This document shows positions 47,942 through 60,209 of a DNA stretch of 64,000 nt, in pieces. The stretch lies in the NCBI GenBank assembly GCA_963573305.1, contig OY754335.1, positions 15,167,501-15,231,500 on the forward strand, given 5' to 3'. The notes below the pieces were generated by a model. It was not told the DNA's origin and made no database searches. It saw nothing but the letters and a program-made list of their open reading frames with translations. The translations under genes were made by a program, and so were the position numbers. Position 1 is the stretch's first letter, and each line of letters starts with the position of its first letter. The stretch comes from Pyrrhosoma nymphula. Lineage: Eukaryota; Arthropoda; Insecta; Odonata; Coenagrionidae.

Positions 47942-48498
47942 GGAGGTTCCACCGCGACTGTGCGAGTCAAAACAAATACTAAATTCCACATTTTTTCTAT
48001 TTTGTACAAAAAAATCCTGATTTCGGTGATGAAATGCGTTACCTATAGGAAACCGAAAGTAAGGTACAAAATATGCGAATTCGACGAATATATTTTAAAT
48101 GAGCACTTTTTTTCAGCCATAGGAGTCAACTGTAGCGCCATTTCTAACGAATTACCGCATTTTGACTTCAAATACGGTATTAATTCCCCAATAACTAGAA
48201 AAATAAGGTGGTAAGATGGCTATATTTTATTTTTATTCAATTTATCTGGATAATTTCCTTCTTATTTACAGTTTTACGCAAAAAGGCATTTATATTTTAT
48301 GGAAAAATACTATATTTCCCTGTGTTTCTCTCATTCTCTCATTTAACACCATGTAATTTCAAGTTCAATTATAGAATAAAATAGCGTGGAAAGGTATCAT
48401 TTTGTTGTTCAATTCAGATACAATGTTGAACAATTTTTTCCACAAGTAGACAGAATATGAATTAAATGACATTTAAGTGATTTTACGGTGGAACCACC
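47942..48498. mobile_element. TTAA-flanked MITE
   Basis: 557 bp with inverted ends GGAGGTTCCACCG and CGGTGGAACCACC, each bordered by TTAA (47938-47941 and 48499-48502), the target-site signature of piggyBac-type transposition. No transposase inside. Confidence 0.65.
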
Positions 48499-48751
48499 TT
48501 AACTTCTGATGATATATGTCGGCAGAACAATTTATCGCGGCATCTTCTCCGTCCTTCTAACAAAAGAAGTCGTAAAGCAGCCAAATTTATAACTTGTAAC
48601 ATCTTATTTATAGCATTCGCAAAAGTTCCTGGTGCAGACCTGCGCGGCGAGGATGAGTAGTAAAAGTGGAGGGGATGAAGGGAAAGGGCTGAGGGGAAGA
48701 GAGGGAGGAAACGAGTGAAAGTGATGCAGGGGAAGCGAACTACTTCGCGAA

Positions 48752-49728
48752 TAAAAATGTATTTAAAAAAACACTTTTTTTAAACTGGTCTTATTTCAAA
48801 ATGCACTGAAATGTAAAAAATAAAAATGCACTAAAAAGTAGAAAATAAATTTTAGATTGAAATTTACAAAGTTAAGATACCTTCTATTCCAAATATATTA
48901 AAATATTAAAGTTGAAAGTGTAAATGAATAGTTGTTTATTTTATCTGTGCAATTCGTCGATGATTATGAGGCAAGAACTTATTATCGTACGTCTAATTGA
49001 TCATATAGTTTTTTTAAAGATATAAAGAATTTACTTATCACGTTTACAGTTACAGTACGGTAAAATAGTAAAATATAATAATTAATACAATGGTGAATAC
49101 AATGATGAATACATTGATTAATAATGAATACAAATTATCCTTTTTTTAAATATTGTTTCCTTGTGGTCCTGCTATGCCATAGGATTGTCAGCAGGTGCCA
49201 GGTTTTAACAATTTGGGCGATCGGAAAAATTGATGCTTAAATACAATTGACGAAAAATAATCACGAGAGAGAAATAGTTACCAATTTACTTAGTATTCCG
49301 TAATGGCAAATGAAACATGTAACATTTAAATATAGAGCTAACCTAATTTAAAATAACATGCTGCTCTCGCAGTTACAACAACCAGTTGATCATCATGATT
49401 ATAAAACCAGGTTGCTCAAATTCAACTTAGTAAATTACTTTGCACCCTGGTCTTATAATCATGATGATCAACTAGATGACCAATTAGACGTACGATTATA
49501 CGTTCTTGCCTCATAATCATCGACGAATTGCACAGTTAAGTAAACAACTATTCATTTCACTTTCAACTTTAATATATTAATAAATTTGGAATAGGTCTCT
49601 TAACTTTGTTAATTTCAACCTAAAATTTATTTTCTACTTTTTAGTGCATTTTTATTTTTTACGTTTTAGTGCGTTTTGAAATAATACCACTTTTTAAAGT
49701 GTTTTTTAAATATATTTTTATTTTCTAC
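48752..49728. mobile_element. Long-terminal-inverted-repeat (foldback) element
   Basis: Inverted arms of roughly 250 bp (about 48752-49005 and 49480-49728) share AATGCACTAAAAAGTAGAAA, ATAAATTTTAG, AAAGTTGAAAGTG and GCAATTCGTCGATGATTATG. In the spacer is a second inverted pair, AGTTGATCATCATGATTATA at about 49383 and its complement at about 49450-49475. There is no ORF, and the exact termini and duplication are unresolved. Confidence 0.7.
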
Positions 49729-50602
49729 TTTTTAGTCTTCACAATTTTATTAATTTAACAATTATTGAAATTTTCTTTAGCGTTTTTAAATTCCGTTACT
49801 ACTCCTGTCTTAGTGATCGTAATCTTTGCACTTCTGCTAATGCTTCGTTGTTGCAAGGTTTCTTTCCGGTGAGCTTTGCACAGTCAAGTTCTTGTATCTG
49901 AAGACCATCTAGTGATCTTAATGCGCAATGCTTTATTAATATTTTCTCTATGTAATTAAATTAAAAATATTAAATTAAATCTGACAAGGTGAAAAATTCC
50001 AAAAAATTACCAAGATTCTGTCATCAAAATTAAACATGTATGCAAAATTTGGGAAAGATTGAACAACGGGAAGGGGTTCAAAAATTGGGTAATAGATATG
50101 CGATTAAACTCACGAAGCAAATTGAAATAAGACCAGTAAAAAGGAACGAGGTACACACACGCAAGCATAATGGGCAAGTGGCTAAAATCACCCATTGCTT
50201 TTACTGTACCAGGTCTGAGGTCTGATTGTAAGATGAGTCGAAACGGGACGCTCGGTTTTGGTGAGCCATGTCAGTTCTCGAAGCGCTTATTTTGGAAGCA
50301 ATCCGGTTTTCCGACTGACCCTTTCCTCCCCCGTTTCGCATGATTTTTAAAGTTCCGAAGCACATACCCCAAAATCGTGCAGTGTGGAGCGCCAGGAACT
50401 TTTACGAGAGTTAGACCTTAAGTTTTTCCGGATAAGCATAAATTTTGGTGCCAGTGTTCGCGAACTGAGCCGTGAAAAACATTTCGCGCTCAGTACAGCG
50501 TCAGTGTATCCAAAAAAACGTATGAATAGAAGGGTGCTAACATAGCTAGGCTCTAGCTATAGTACTCGAAGGTGATATCCAGATGAGTGCGAACCACACG
50601 TC

Positions 50603-51196
50603 TAGGGCTGGGCGGTTTTCCAATATATTGGTTCCAATATCAATATTTTTAAATATTGGGATTTCAAAATCACAAATTTTGAACGACCAACGCCAATATC
50701 CTGTATTGGATATTGGTAGTCGGAAAAACCAATATTTCTAATTGGAATATTGAATATTGGATTACCAATGTTAAAAATTCAAGTAGTGAGTATTGGAACC
50801 TGGCGAAGAGGGTGGTCGAAGACCGCCCCTATCTTTGAAAACAGCCGGCGCGCGTGGCACTCAGGGCAGCAATTCCTTTTCCACCATTATTCATAGCAAT
50901 ACTGGGGACAAGAAGCTTACTTTTCTTGTTTTATTTACAGGCTTTTACATAGTTAACGCAGGCAGCATTTGCAAACGATTGTTAGCAAGATAATTTTACC
51001 TTTTAATATTGCTATGTTCAATATTTTCCAATATACCAATATTTCACTTTTTCATTAGTTCCAAAATTTCCAATACTCCTATAAGCCAATATTTTCCAAT
51101 ATTCAATAGTCCTATACAGGTTATTGATATTGGTCCATTCTCAATATTTTAAGACATTGGATATTGATATTGGGATTCAAATACCGCCCAGCCCTA
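50603..51196. mobile_element. hAT-type MITE with CCAATATT-repeat interior
   Basis: 594 bp with ends TAGGGCTGGGCGGT and ACCGCCCAGCCCTA. Flanking 8-mers CACACGTC (50595-50602) and CATACGTC (51197-51204) differ at one position. The arms are built of irregular CCAATATT/AATATTGG units. The centre (50790-50990) is unique with a short open frame of no known type. Confidence 0.8.
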
Positions 51197-51204
51197 CATA
51201 CGTC

Positions 51205-53917
51205 TATTCTTCCGTTACTGAATGAGTTTTATTACTATTAATCGAATCCGGCTATTTCCCGAAAGCGGAACGCGGTCATCCAAATTCGGACGCGAGACCT
51301 TGAAGCTGAAAATGATTACCGGATGAAATTTCTTTTTTTTTTCGGTACTATCGCGAGACTCCGTCCTTGGGTGGTGACTTGCGGAGCGGCACCGTCTTCC
51401 GGCGGCATTTCGAAAGTACCCAAAGTGGCGGACAACATGAATGCCCAGCACGGAGAGTAAAAGCTCGATTTCCGGAGTGAAGTCGACGATGCATGTCGTG
51501 AGAGTGAGTTTATGATGACCCCATAGAGTTGCTACGAACAGAAGGGAGCCGGAAGGCATGTACCTACCTATCCGGCGGTTTTAATGGCCTTATCTAATTT
51601 TCTGTGGCGTTTTTTAAGCCACCTTTGCTAATGAGGCATTAATGTACATCCAAATGTGCCTAGCTAACTCGGCACCCATGCTTAGTTTTCAAGCGAAAAC
51701 TTTAAATTTCATATAGGACATTTTACATTTTTTATGGGAAAATCAAAATACGTGTTCAAAATATTTTGCGTAGTATTAAATATTATTATTTCCTGAAAAA
51801 GTGGTTTTATTAATGCGGATCAACATAAGTCTTTTGGCGTTAATTTTTTGTGATACTACTTAGGATTGATGTTACTTCCGTGATTTCGAGGTGCCTACTT
51901 TCTGTGTTTCGGGGAACCGAATTTTATAAGATCAGTCAAACACCGGTGCCCCTACGATACACGAACTACCTTTTAGCTCCTTGGTGGACGCGATATCCGC
52001 CTGACCAATCCTAACAACCTGTTTCCCTGAAACCTTGGAATTAAGTGTTAAGTGGTGCGCCAATTCCATATTACATATTAGGCAGCAAAATTACTTTTTT
52101 TTATGTTTTTTTAAATTTTACATTTCAATAATTTATTAACACTCCGATTAGTCGTTTACTTTGGCCATGATTTGGATTGCCAGATGTTCCTGAAGAAGCA
52201 TCTTTTCATTAAGAGGATTAAATTGACATATAATGCCTTACTGATTATCCTTAAAATTAGGCAAAATGTTAACGATATTTTTTGAAGTTTTTTCATTTTA
52301 AAAATCTTTATCGTTTGATTACTGCATTAAAAATGTTCGGCTTATATTTTATACCAAAGAGGGTTGATAGAAATCATGCAGTGGAATTCAGTAGTTATTT
52401 CATATTTTTATATGGCATTTTAATTCCCCGTAAGTCATAAAATAGGGAATTTTTTTTAAAATTAAAGCTCTAAAACGGACGTTTTCAATGTAGCTGTTAG
52501 TATAAAGTTATAGTAAAAAGCAGATAACTCGATGAAAATGTAGTTTCTCCACTAATTCTGACAAATTATACATCTTATTATTGCATTGAGTTGTGTTAAA
52601 TCTATTATTCTAAACTAAATATTCATACGTGAATGAATTCCATTCCATATATTTTCCCTCTACCTACTCTCCGCTCCATATGATGAATCAAAGTTTCGGC
52701 AAATACGATGCATGGATCTACTCGAACTGACTAAGCCTTTCGGACCGTAAATTAATACTTTTATCGTGGTATGATTCATCTTGAGCTGCGAAGCATCATG
52801 CTTATGTTGCGGGTGATAGAAGATTTTCCTCTCATTCCTTCTAGAACTGTATCGTAATAAGTTGATCTTATTTCCGGCGGAGTGTCGAAATTTTGTACTC
52901 TGTGCTAGTGGCATAGACTTTTTACTTGATAGCCGCATTGAATGAAGAAAAGTGGAATGACTCGTTCCGTTTGAAATCATCAGCGTTCTTCGCGGAGGCG
53001 TTGGCTTATTTAGGATGAACTAATGTTGGCATAATTAGTAGGAGGACAGGGATGACTCGCTATCCTCCCCCAAAAGTTACTTCTAATGGAAAAATTCAGA
53101 ATGCGCAAATGTGCGGCGTGATGAACATATTGAGGCTCCCTTGTGTTCGAGTTGGCAAACTTTAACCGTTCTGTGTAATCTCCGACATTATTTCGGCTGT
53201 AAATTGTCTCTCTTTCATGCCCCCTTCATTTTTCATTCTGTGACGCAGCAATTCAAATGCGTGCCATGAGTAATGAGAAACTTCCATTGTTTTTCTTTGC
53301 TAACATGACGATCCTCCTCCCTTCCGGTCAGGGCTACGTTATCTCTCGCTGAGTTTTATGGTCGACTTCTTAACCTGCCTATCTTTAAGTTTTGGAAGGC
53401 GATTCTTTACGATGTTCTTAGAATGGCAGTGACTTATTTCTTGTAAGTCAAGTAAAAAAAATACTTATACCCGTATCGCATGTATATGAGAAGTCATGAT
53501 TAAGAGGGCAACCAAGAAGCGTAGCTAAATATGGAATCGCTCCACAACTACGTAACTTAAAGCGATACATCGTTTAGTTTTAAAGAACAAGTTCTTTAGG
53601 TACCTAACTGATCTGATAAGATATCTAAGGGGAATGCTTAATCCATTAAAATGCGCAATCGGCCTTCTTGAATGGATCAATTGAGCAATTGATTAACCGA
53701 AAACATATATGTACTAGGTTATGGCGCAATTGTCACGGCACCGTTATGGTTTGTCTAAAATAGTGCAAAATTGAAATAATTTCCTCAAAATCACTGAATT
53801 ATTCACAAAATCCACGGACAAATCGTGCGGGATGGTCATGTGAGTTGGAATTTTCTTTAGCCAAAAACAGAGTTCTCTATCCTGCGTCAATCCACAATTT
53901 ACTATCTACTTTAATCT
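51205..53917. other. No gene recognised
   Basis: A GC-richer patch at 51.2-51.6 kb has an open minus-strand frame without recognisable motifs. The rest is AT-rich intergenic sequence. Confidence 0.4.
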
Positions 53918-54140
53918 ATGATTGGTGGCTATAGTACTGGCTTCCCGTTATGAGAACTCAGGCTCGAATTCTGGTCGGTGCAGATATCTTCTTTTGGAAT
54001 CCCGGTTCCTACTTCGATGACTTGTGGATAACTCTTCGAGTGCAGAACTTTGTCCGTAGGATGGGACCCTTTTGTTCCTTTCATGAAGAGTAGGCTAATG
54101 ACGCCAGGTTTCTCTATACCCTTCCTCCAATCTAAAAGCA
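53918..54140 (+). mobile_element. tRNA-derived SINE, copy C
   Basis: GGTGGCTATAGTACTGGCTT (A-box region), then GGCTCGAATTCTGG (B-box), CTTTTGGAATCCCGGTTCC and GAGTAGGCTAATGACGCCAG match copy B in order. Confidence 0.65.
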
Positions 54141-54929
54141 ATCCTTACCTTCAAAACCTATCCTAATGGCGCAAATTAGCTCAAGTGTCGGTTGCCTCCC
54201 AAAGTAATCAACCGATCAGCTGAAGATACTCGGTAGGTACACAAAAATGAAATAAATCATGAAAGTTAACTCTGGCGAATTAAACGTCGCGACAGATGTG
54301 AAAAAAACAGTGATTATTAGATATTGGTATTGGATATTGGTTGGTGATATTAGATTAGATATTGGTAGCGCTGGAAAAGATTCGCGTTTCCTGATTGATT
54401 GGAATTGATAGGTAGAAGACGATGACAATTTAATTGGGCTGGAAATACTATTATATTAAAAAAAAAATGAAAACATGCTTTTATAAAGAATGCACTAATA
54501 AGGAGAATATAATTTTTGTAAATAGCCACAGTACTACGAGCCATCATGATTCATTAAAAGTAAGATTGTTCATAAAACTCCAAGTTATAGCTACCATGTT
54601 AGTTCGGCATTATTAAGTATATTTGATTGTTTATAGAGATGCAAGATACACAGTGGAAAATTTTACGCTGTTTTATTGATATATATTAGGGCAATAAGAT
54701 AATGATTGTCCTGATAAGATGTTAGCAGATTGTGGTATGTGTTAAACATAATTAAGTATAACTAATGGAAAATAATTGTGACGAGAGAGTTTTACGTAAT
54801 GATGAGAATGTACAAGTTACTTAATGCATGCAATCGTTTGGGTTTGTGAAGAAGCCCCACGCTTTTACTTGAATTGAAAAACAAATATGCTGTGATCGCT
54901 CGTAATACCTACTTAGGCTATTTAAAAAA

Positions 54930-55020
54930 GTTGTTTTCCTTTTTAGTGCATTCTTAATAAAAGCGTGCTTTTATATTTTTAATATAGCATCATTTTCTAC
55001 TTTTTAGTATTCGTCGCATT
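54930..55020. repeat. Solo arm fragment of the 48.75-49.73 kb element
   Basis: Contains TTTTTAGTGCATTCTTAATA and ATTTTCTACTTTTTAGT, matching the outer arm of the long foldback in the same orientation as its right arm. Confidence 0.45.
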
Positions 55021-55329
55021 AAATACCTATTGTAATACATTCTAACCTCATTTAAGTGAAATTAATAAAACTGAATAAAACGCTTGTTATTTTCAATTTT
55101 TAAAAGTATATTTACTATTGAAATGTATTTATTTATCGACAAATTAAACTATTTTTTGTTAAAATAATGACCGATTAATGTATTGTCATCCGGAATACGT
55201 CTCTCAGCCAAATTTCAGGGCTATTGCTGGTCAGGAATTGGGTCAAATGTTGATGACAAATTTTGCCCCGGCCCATAGACCGACAAACAAGTGAAGCCAA
55301 TTAAAAGCGTGTAAAAAATAAACATCCAG

Positions 55330-56302
55330 TGGTTGACGGTTTCTATCAGTTGCTCCTGAAAGCATGCGCGTTTCGTGACTGGCTGGAATTCCAGGTATTA
55401 GATAGACAATTTGAGTCCAATTTGACTCCTCCCGTGAAGTCTGTCACGGTGAACCAGCTACAGACGTAATCTGGAGCGCCATTCACTGCTGCCGAACTCG
55501 CTGAGAGGTGGGGAGGTGAGCTAAGGGATGCGATAGGGAATCTCCGAGTTCCACTTTTTCGAGAAAGAGAAAGGGGTTTCCGGACCGTCGGCGATGGAAA
55601 ATAAAAACCTCTGGTGGCGCTTGGAACCCTCCGGTGCACCAGTGTGGCACATTCTTTTTTTTTTTTTCGTTCGTTGAAATTCGCCCGTTTTCACGGAGAC
55701 GCGTGTTTGCGGCTTGGAGGCGGAGAGAGCTCTCTCCCGTTCGCTAGTACCTCTTTCCTTCCTCAACGACCGTCCCAGTTGGCGGTTGGCACCGTCACGC
55801 TTCTAGAAGACTCTTTGTGAGAACCACTGTGTCTTCGGGTCCCGGGGCGGTTCGGGGGGTTTTCTCTTTCTTCTTTACCCGCGGAAAAATCCTACGGTCC
55901 GCGTCGTCCTCATATTTGCGTTCAATCCACCAGCGGAGGCTTTCTTCGCTTCGACCATCCCGTGTCGGTGAGCAGATTCCACCGTGGAGGTAGTGAAAAA
56001 AAAGCTATCTTCGGGAGTTAGGTCAAGACGAGGAAGGAAGGAAAGCGTGAGGACCCGCCCCTGCTTTGACTGTTCGAGTGCGAAATTTTTCTGAAAAGAC
56101 CGCCCCTCATGATCTCTCGAATTAGTCCGATCGTGGTGCTGTTGGTGGGAGGAAGGCGGGGACTTACCAGGAGTTGACATCTGCGCTAATCTTGGAAGGA
56201 GTCTTTGTCTCCTTGGTCGCTCCTTCGTGAACCACCTAACAGTTGTCTTACGCTCGTGTGTTACCTGTTTTTTCCGTGGGAGGGATCGGTGTGGTCGGAA
56301 AA
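55330..56302 (+). promoter_or_regulatory. CpG/GC-rich putative promoter and 5' UTR
   Basis: A sharp rise in GC and CpG precedes the signal-peptide exon at 56303, with open frames on both strands typical of GC-rich non-coding sequence and a T run near 55651-55668. I infer a promoter and 5' UTR for the downstream gene. No TATA box or initiator is assigned. Confidence 0.35.
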
Positions 56303-56363
56303 ATGTTGCCCCATCGCCTTCTGGGATTGTTTTGCTTTGCCGCTGTTGGAGTTACCATTTTAG
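56303..56363 (+). CDS. Signal-peptide exon of the putative secreted protein
   Basis: ATG at 56303 in GGAAAAATG context. The n-region has basic residues (His, Arg) followed by a hydrophobic core LLGLFCFAAVGVTIL. The donor TTAG before GTAAGC is strong. Twenty codons plus one base. Confidence 0.6.
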
Positions 56364-58959
56364 GTAAGCGATTTTTATTTTCCTTCAGATAATCTTCTTA
56401 CATATTGGTTTGATTTTCAGTAGTTTTTCCAATTTTCTGAAGAGGAAATATGATACATTTCCTCGACTGTTTGTTACCCTGTGATGTAGGTTAATGCTTA
56501 AATGACACACAGATGTTGAAACGTCCATTGCATTCAAAGTGAATACTTCGGGGTGGCAGTGATTCAATTTACCCAATGTGATTTGATGGATAAGGTCATT
56601 TTGCACTAGCTATCTGACAATGGTAGATAAGGGCAACAGCACTCCAGATTAATAGGAGGATCACCCTTTCGAATTCAAGCTGAGCCCGAGTGAATACAGT
56701 GGTGCTCTAATTAGCTCTTTCCTAAATTGTCATCTTGTTCCACCACCCCCCTCCATTAAGTCAATTTCTGACTGAAGAAGTTGTTCTTCTTGACTTTAAC
56801 TAGTGCCTCCAAGATTAGCATTGTGCAAGAATGCCAGAAATCATTTAACATATTTTAAGTGAAAAGACTCTACTGGAGCTGGGCATTCACCACAAAAAAG
56901 GCTACAACAGTCAAATAGTTGCATTGGTAAGATAGTTCTCTCTCGTAAAAGTTGGTCAGCTCTTTCTCATAAGTGTAGTCATAAGCAAAGTGGCCTAGAG
57001 GGCGATTGAGTCGTGTGGTATGAGGCTCCGGACCAACCTTTCTCATAAGGTTTGGTGAGACCATGATGTAAATATATGAGTAATCACTAGCACTATCTCT
57101 GATATCTCAATCTGCCCCATAGGCAATGAGAAAATCTTCCATCAAAATGCCCATTGAAATGAATATTCTAATGCTGTGGGAAGCCCATGAGGAATTTACC
57201 ATGAAGATATACTGGCCAGTAGATCTTCATGGGGGAGGAGCCGAGGGAGGATCAAATATATCATTATTATCTTAAAATATCTTCTCAATAAAGTCTTTAT
57301 TTGAATTACCTCATTTATTATGGCTCCCCATATGAGGATTTTTTGTTACCATTGACTTTTGAGTTATTTTACTGATGACCTCTATCTCCGTTAAGACCAA
57401 CAGAAAGAAAGAAATCATTCTCTTAGCCTCTTCCATTAGCTTATATGTCTCTATTTCTCATACCATTAAGGTTCTGAGTTATTATGAATTTTCTAATTTA
57501 TTTTCCTCAGAAATCAAGTTGTTTTTGATCAGGCATCAGGATCACCTTATTCACTGTCTAGATCCCTTTTCTCCAGAGTTTTCCATGCACTCATTACTTC
57601 ATTCGCTTGTAGCATAGTTTTATTCTGAAAATTATTTGATTGGTGGGTTCTCATAATTTTGCCTGGAGTTAAGAATTTATTTGTATATCTATTGGCTGAA
57701 GCATTCATGTGAAAAACGATAGCGTCCATGATAAAATATAGTATCTGCATGTGCCACCTTGAATGATAAAATGCAGGATGACCATGTTATGGGAATCAAT
57801 TGTGTGAATCAATCTTGATATCTGAATATATTCAGATTGAACTTCAGCATACTCAGGGGATATGGACATTTATATCGAATATTCACAGTAATTTGAAACA
57901 ATGAAATTCAATTTTCTTCTCTGATCAAACTTTTGCTAAAATTTTCTTAAATGTTCCTTAATTATTTATAGATTGGTAGTGATATGGCAAAAAATTATAA
58001 TCAATGAATTATGAAATCAAACTGCATTGAAAATTGGAGAAAAAAACAAGTTGCTCTCAGCCATATTTTTATCAATTGATTAAGCTGGACAAGAATCGAT
58101 GCTAAAATTTGTTTTTCTTTATTTTTTTATTTAACTACCCTAAAACCACTCCTTCAAGGCTGGCCAAATTATGACAATGCAAAAAGAAGTGAGGATGAAG
58201 ATAGTGTGTCTTTCTACACAAACATACCAATGCAAAATGGGATTGGGTTGGCATGGAGACTAGGGAAGTTGCTTTCCATGTTGAGGCCCAGGGTTCAAGT
58301 CCAGGCAGTGGCGGAGATATTTCAGCGGTATCCAAATCCATCATTGGTATCCAAATGGGATTTGGATACCACTGATGGGAAATTCTTGGGATTCACTCTT
58401 GATTAAATTGGCAAAAACAGCCAATGTTTCAACCGATGACTCGTCCATCATCTTCAGGGTAAAGGGTTTTGTTTTACTCTAACGAAGATGGACGAATCAT
58501 CCATCAAAAAGTCGGTACTTTTGCCAATTTAACCTGGTGAATATCCCATGAAGAATTGACTCTTGACGATGTTTTTGAAGTTACCTATTGTGAAACTGCA
58601 GGAAGTAATAAAATGATTTTCCGGTGGAATCATTTGGATGTGGTTCAGCGAGTTAATATATGTGGCTCTGAATGTTTTACGCATTTGGGCTATATCCAAA
58701 AATATTGGCCTTGTATTGTGTTAGGCATACTATACTTTAGTTGTTTTGAAAATACATATTTCTTTTAAATACCTACTTCTTGCAATATTTTTCATGTATC
58801 AAGTTGCTGAGGGTACATCTGATGCACCTACAGAATGTATTTCAAAATCATCTGGTACTGTCTCTAATAGTGGCATTTGCACTGATGCAAAAGGTTCAAG
58901 AAGAGCCTTCAAGTATGAATTTCAAGGTGATGGTGAACATGGGACTATCTCTCCAATAG
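56303..58959 (+). CDS. Putative secreted protein, first two coding exons
   Basis: Exon 1 (56303-56363) encodes MLPHRLLGLFCFAAVGVTIL, a clear signal peptide, ending in phase 1 at GTAAGC. Exon 2 (58804-58959) begins after TGTATCAAG in the matching phase and encodes VAEGTSDAPTECISKSSGTV, SNSGICTDAKGSRRAFKYEF, QGDGEHGTISPI, ending in phase 1 at GTGAGT. Cleavage is likely near VAEG/TSD. Exon 2 has two cysteines and is polar, consistent with an extracellular protein. I do not recognise the family, and the gene must continue beyond 58959. The second exon is also open upstream with a leader-like stretch, but that frame has no ATG at its start. The intron of 2.4 kb contains a SINE and a foldback. Confidence 0.6.
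58240..58345 (+). mobile_element. tRNA-derived SINE, copy D (head only)
   Basis: GGTTGGCATGGAGACTAGGG, then GGCCCAGGGTTCAAGTCCAG (B-box) and CAGTGGCGGAGATATTTCAG, as in copy A. The body is lost, and a short duplication of TATCCAAAT follows. Confidence 0.5.
58400..58545. repeat. Foldback with hammerhead-like core
   Basis: The arms ATTAAATTGGCAAAA and TTTTGCCAATTTAA lie around GATGACTCGTCCATC and GATGGACGAATCATC. The minus strand reads CTGAAGATGATGGACGAGTC, then ATCGGTTGAAACATTGGC, so CTGANGA and GAAAC are both intact. It sits in the first intron of the secreted-protein gene. Confidence 0.6.
58804..58959 (+). CDS. Second exon of the putative secreted protein
   Basis: 156 nt, phase 1 to phase 1, flanked by ATGTATCAAG and GTGAGT. 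Such symmetric phase-1 exons are common in extracellular modular proteins. No further exon was confidently found up to 64000. Confidence 0.65.
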   Translation: MLRVHLMHLQNVFQNHLVLSLIVAFALMQKVQEEPSSMNFKVMVNMGLSLQ

Positions 58960-60200
58960 GTGAGTATCATTGCCTACATATTTGTCACACTGTATTCCTT
59001 TTTGCATATATGTACATACTTTGAAAAGCTGACTGGCTGGTTCTTTCTTTTTCTTCTCATTACCAAGTAGCACAGAGCCTAAACAACAGAAGGGGGCAAG
59101 GGTACATTGGCCCCCTCTAAAATTTTGCCGAGGGCACTGAAGGTGCTCTCCAAAGGGCGTTAAAACATACCAAAAGAGAGTTCATTCGGGACCCTATTTT
59201 TATACTCTCCACAAAGAGGCTAGGTTTTTTTAGACGGATTGTTTAAGAGTTGGAAAAAATTTGTTTGTAGAGGTAGGGGGGACACGCTACCATTGGCACA
59301 TCATACGTACATACAGACAATTCTCATTGTACCTGGTAACTATATGTGTACTGCTGTGCATATGTGATGAATTGGCAATGTGTATCTTCCTCTGACTGAG
59401 AAATTAGAATTTATTATTTTTTCAATGAAAAACTCTTGAACAAATCATTTTTATAAATGATTTATCCAAGAGTATGGCTGAAATAGGAAAGCAACTGACC
59501 CACTCGTCATTTTACAGCAAATGTTCCAGGCCTAGACTGTTTTGTTAAGAATTTGGTAAATTGTAAAACCAGTGGTGACAATTAGGGTATTTCATAGAAT
59601 AAGCAGTATAACTCCAACAGGCATAACACACTATGGAGATATATGCATGAATGTGCAAAATTCACAATGAAAAAAGTATTTTCCTAGACTGGTAGTAGCT
59701 GAACCCATGTCCTTTGAATTCCTGCTGAATACTAAAGCAGTTATGCTGCCCAGGCTTTCTCTTCCAATGCCAATTTCAGAGACGTTTCATTGGAAATTCC
59801 TTAAAATAAAATTCCAGTTCATGGTTCTAATCTCAGTCCAGGCAAATAGCTTTTCACTGTGAATTTCTCATATTTCAGTAGCTCATAGAGATTAAACATT
59901 CTCTCCCTGCAGAACTTTTTTTTAATATCCAAGTAGTAATTTGTAGGACATAAAGCATTTTATATGATTTTCACTGAATTTCAACTGTTGAATCTGTAAT
60001 TTTCCTTGGATTTCCTTTTGGGATTTCCTTGCCAACATCTTACCTTTACTTTGCCATACTCCTAACCCACATCTTTAAGGTCTCTAATCTCTTCTTCTAC
60101 CATTTTCTAAGGTTTGAAAGTTCAAGGATCCAAAATTCTTCTGCCTTACTTCTCATTTAAGCCATGACTTAGCTCTTCCTCACGTTCTCTTTGAGGGTCT
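58960..60200. other. Presumed intron, no gene recognised
   Basis: Contains a degraded repeat-like block at about 59085-59300 (GGCCCCCTCTAAAATTTTGC) reminiscent of the hAT MITE interior at 2581. Otherwise I see nothing. Confidence 0.35.
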
Positions 60201-60209
60201 CTGTCATCA

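Noticed and set aside
58746..58803. Leader-like hydrophobic stretch continuous with the second secreted-protein exon, considered as an alternative signal peptide
   Set aside because: It begins with TTG, not ATG. The exon has a plausible acceptor at 58802-58803 matching the phase of the ATG-initiated signal exon at 56303.
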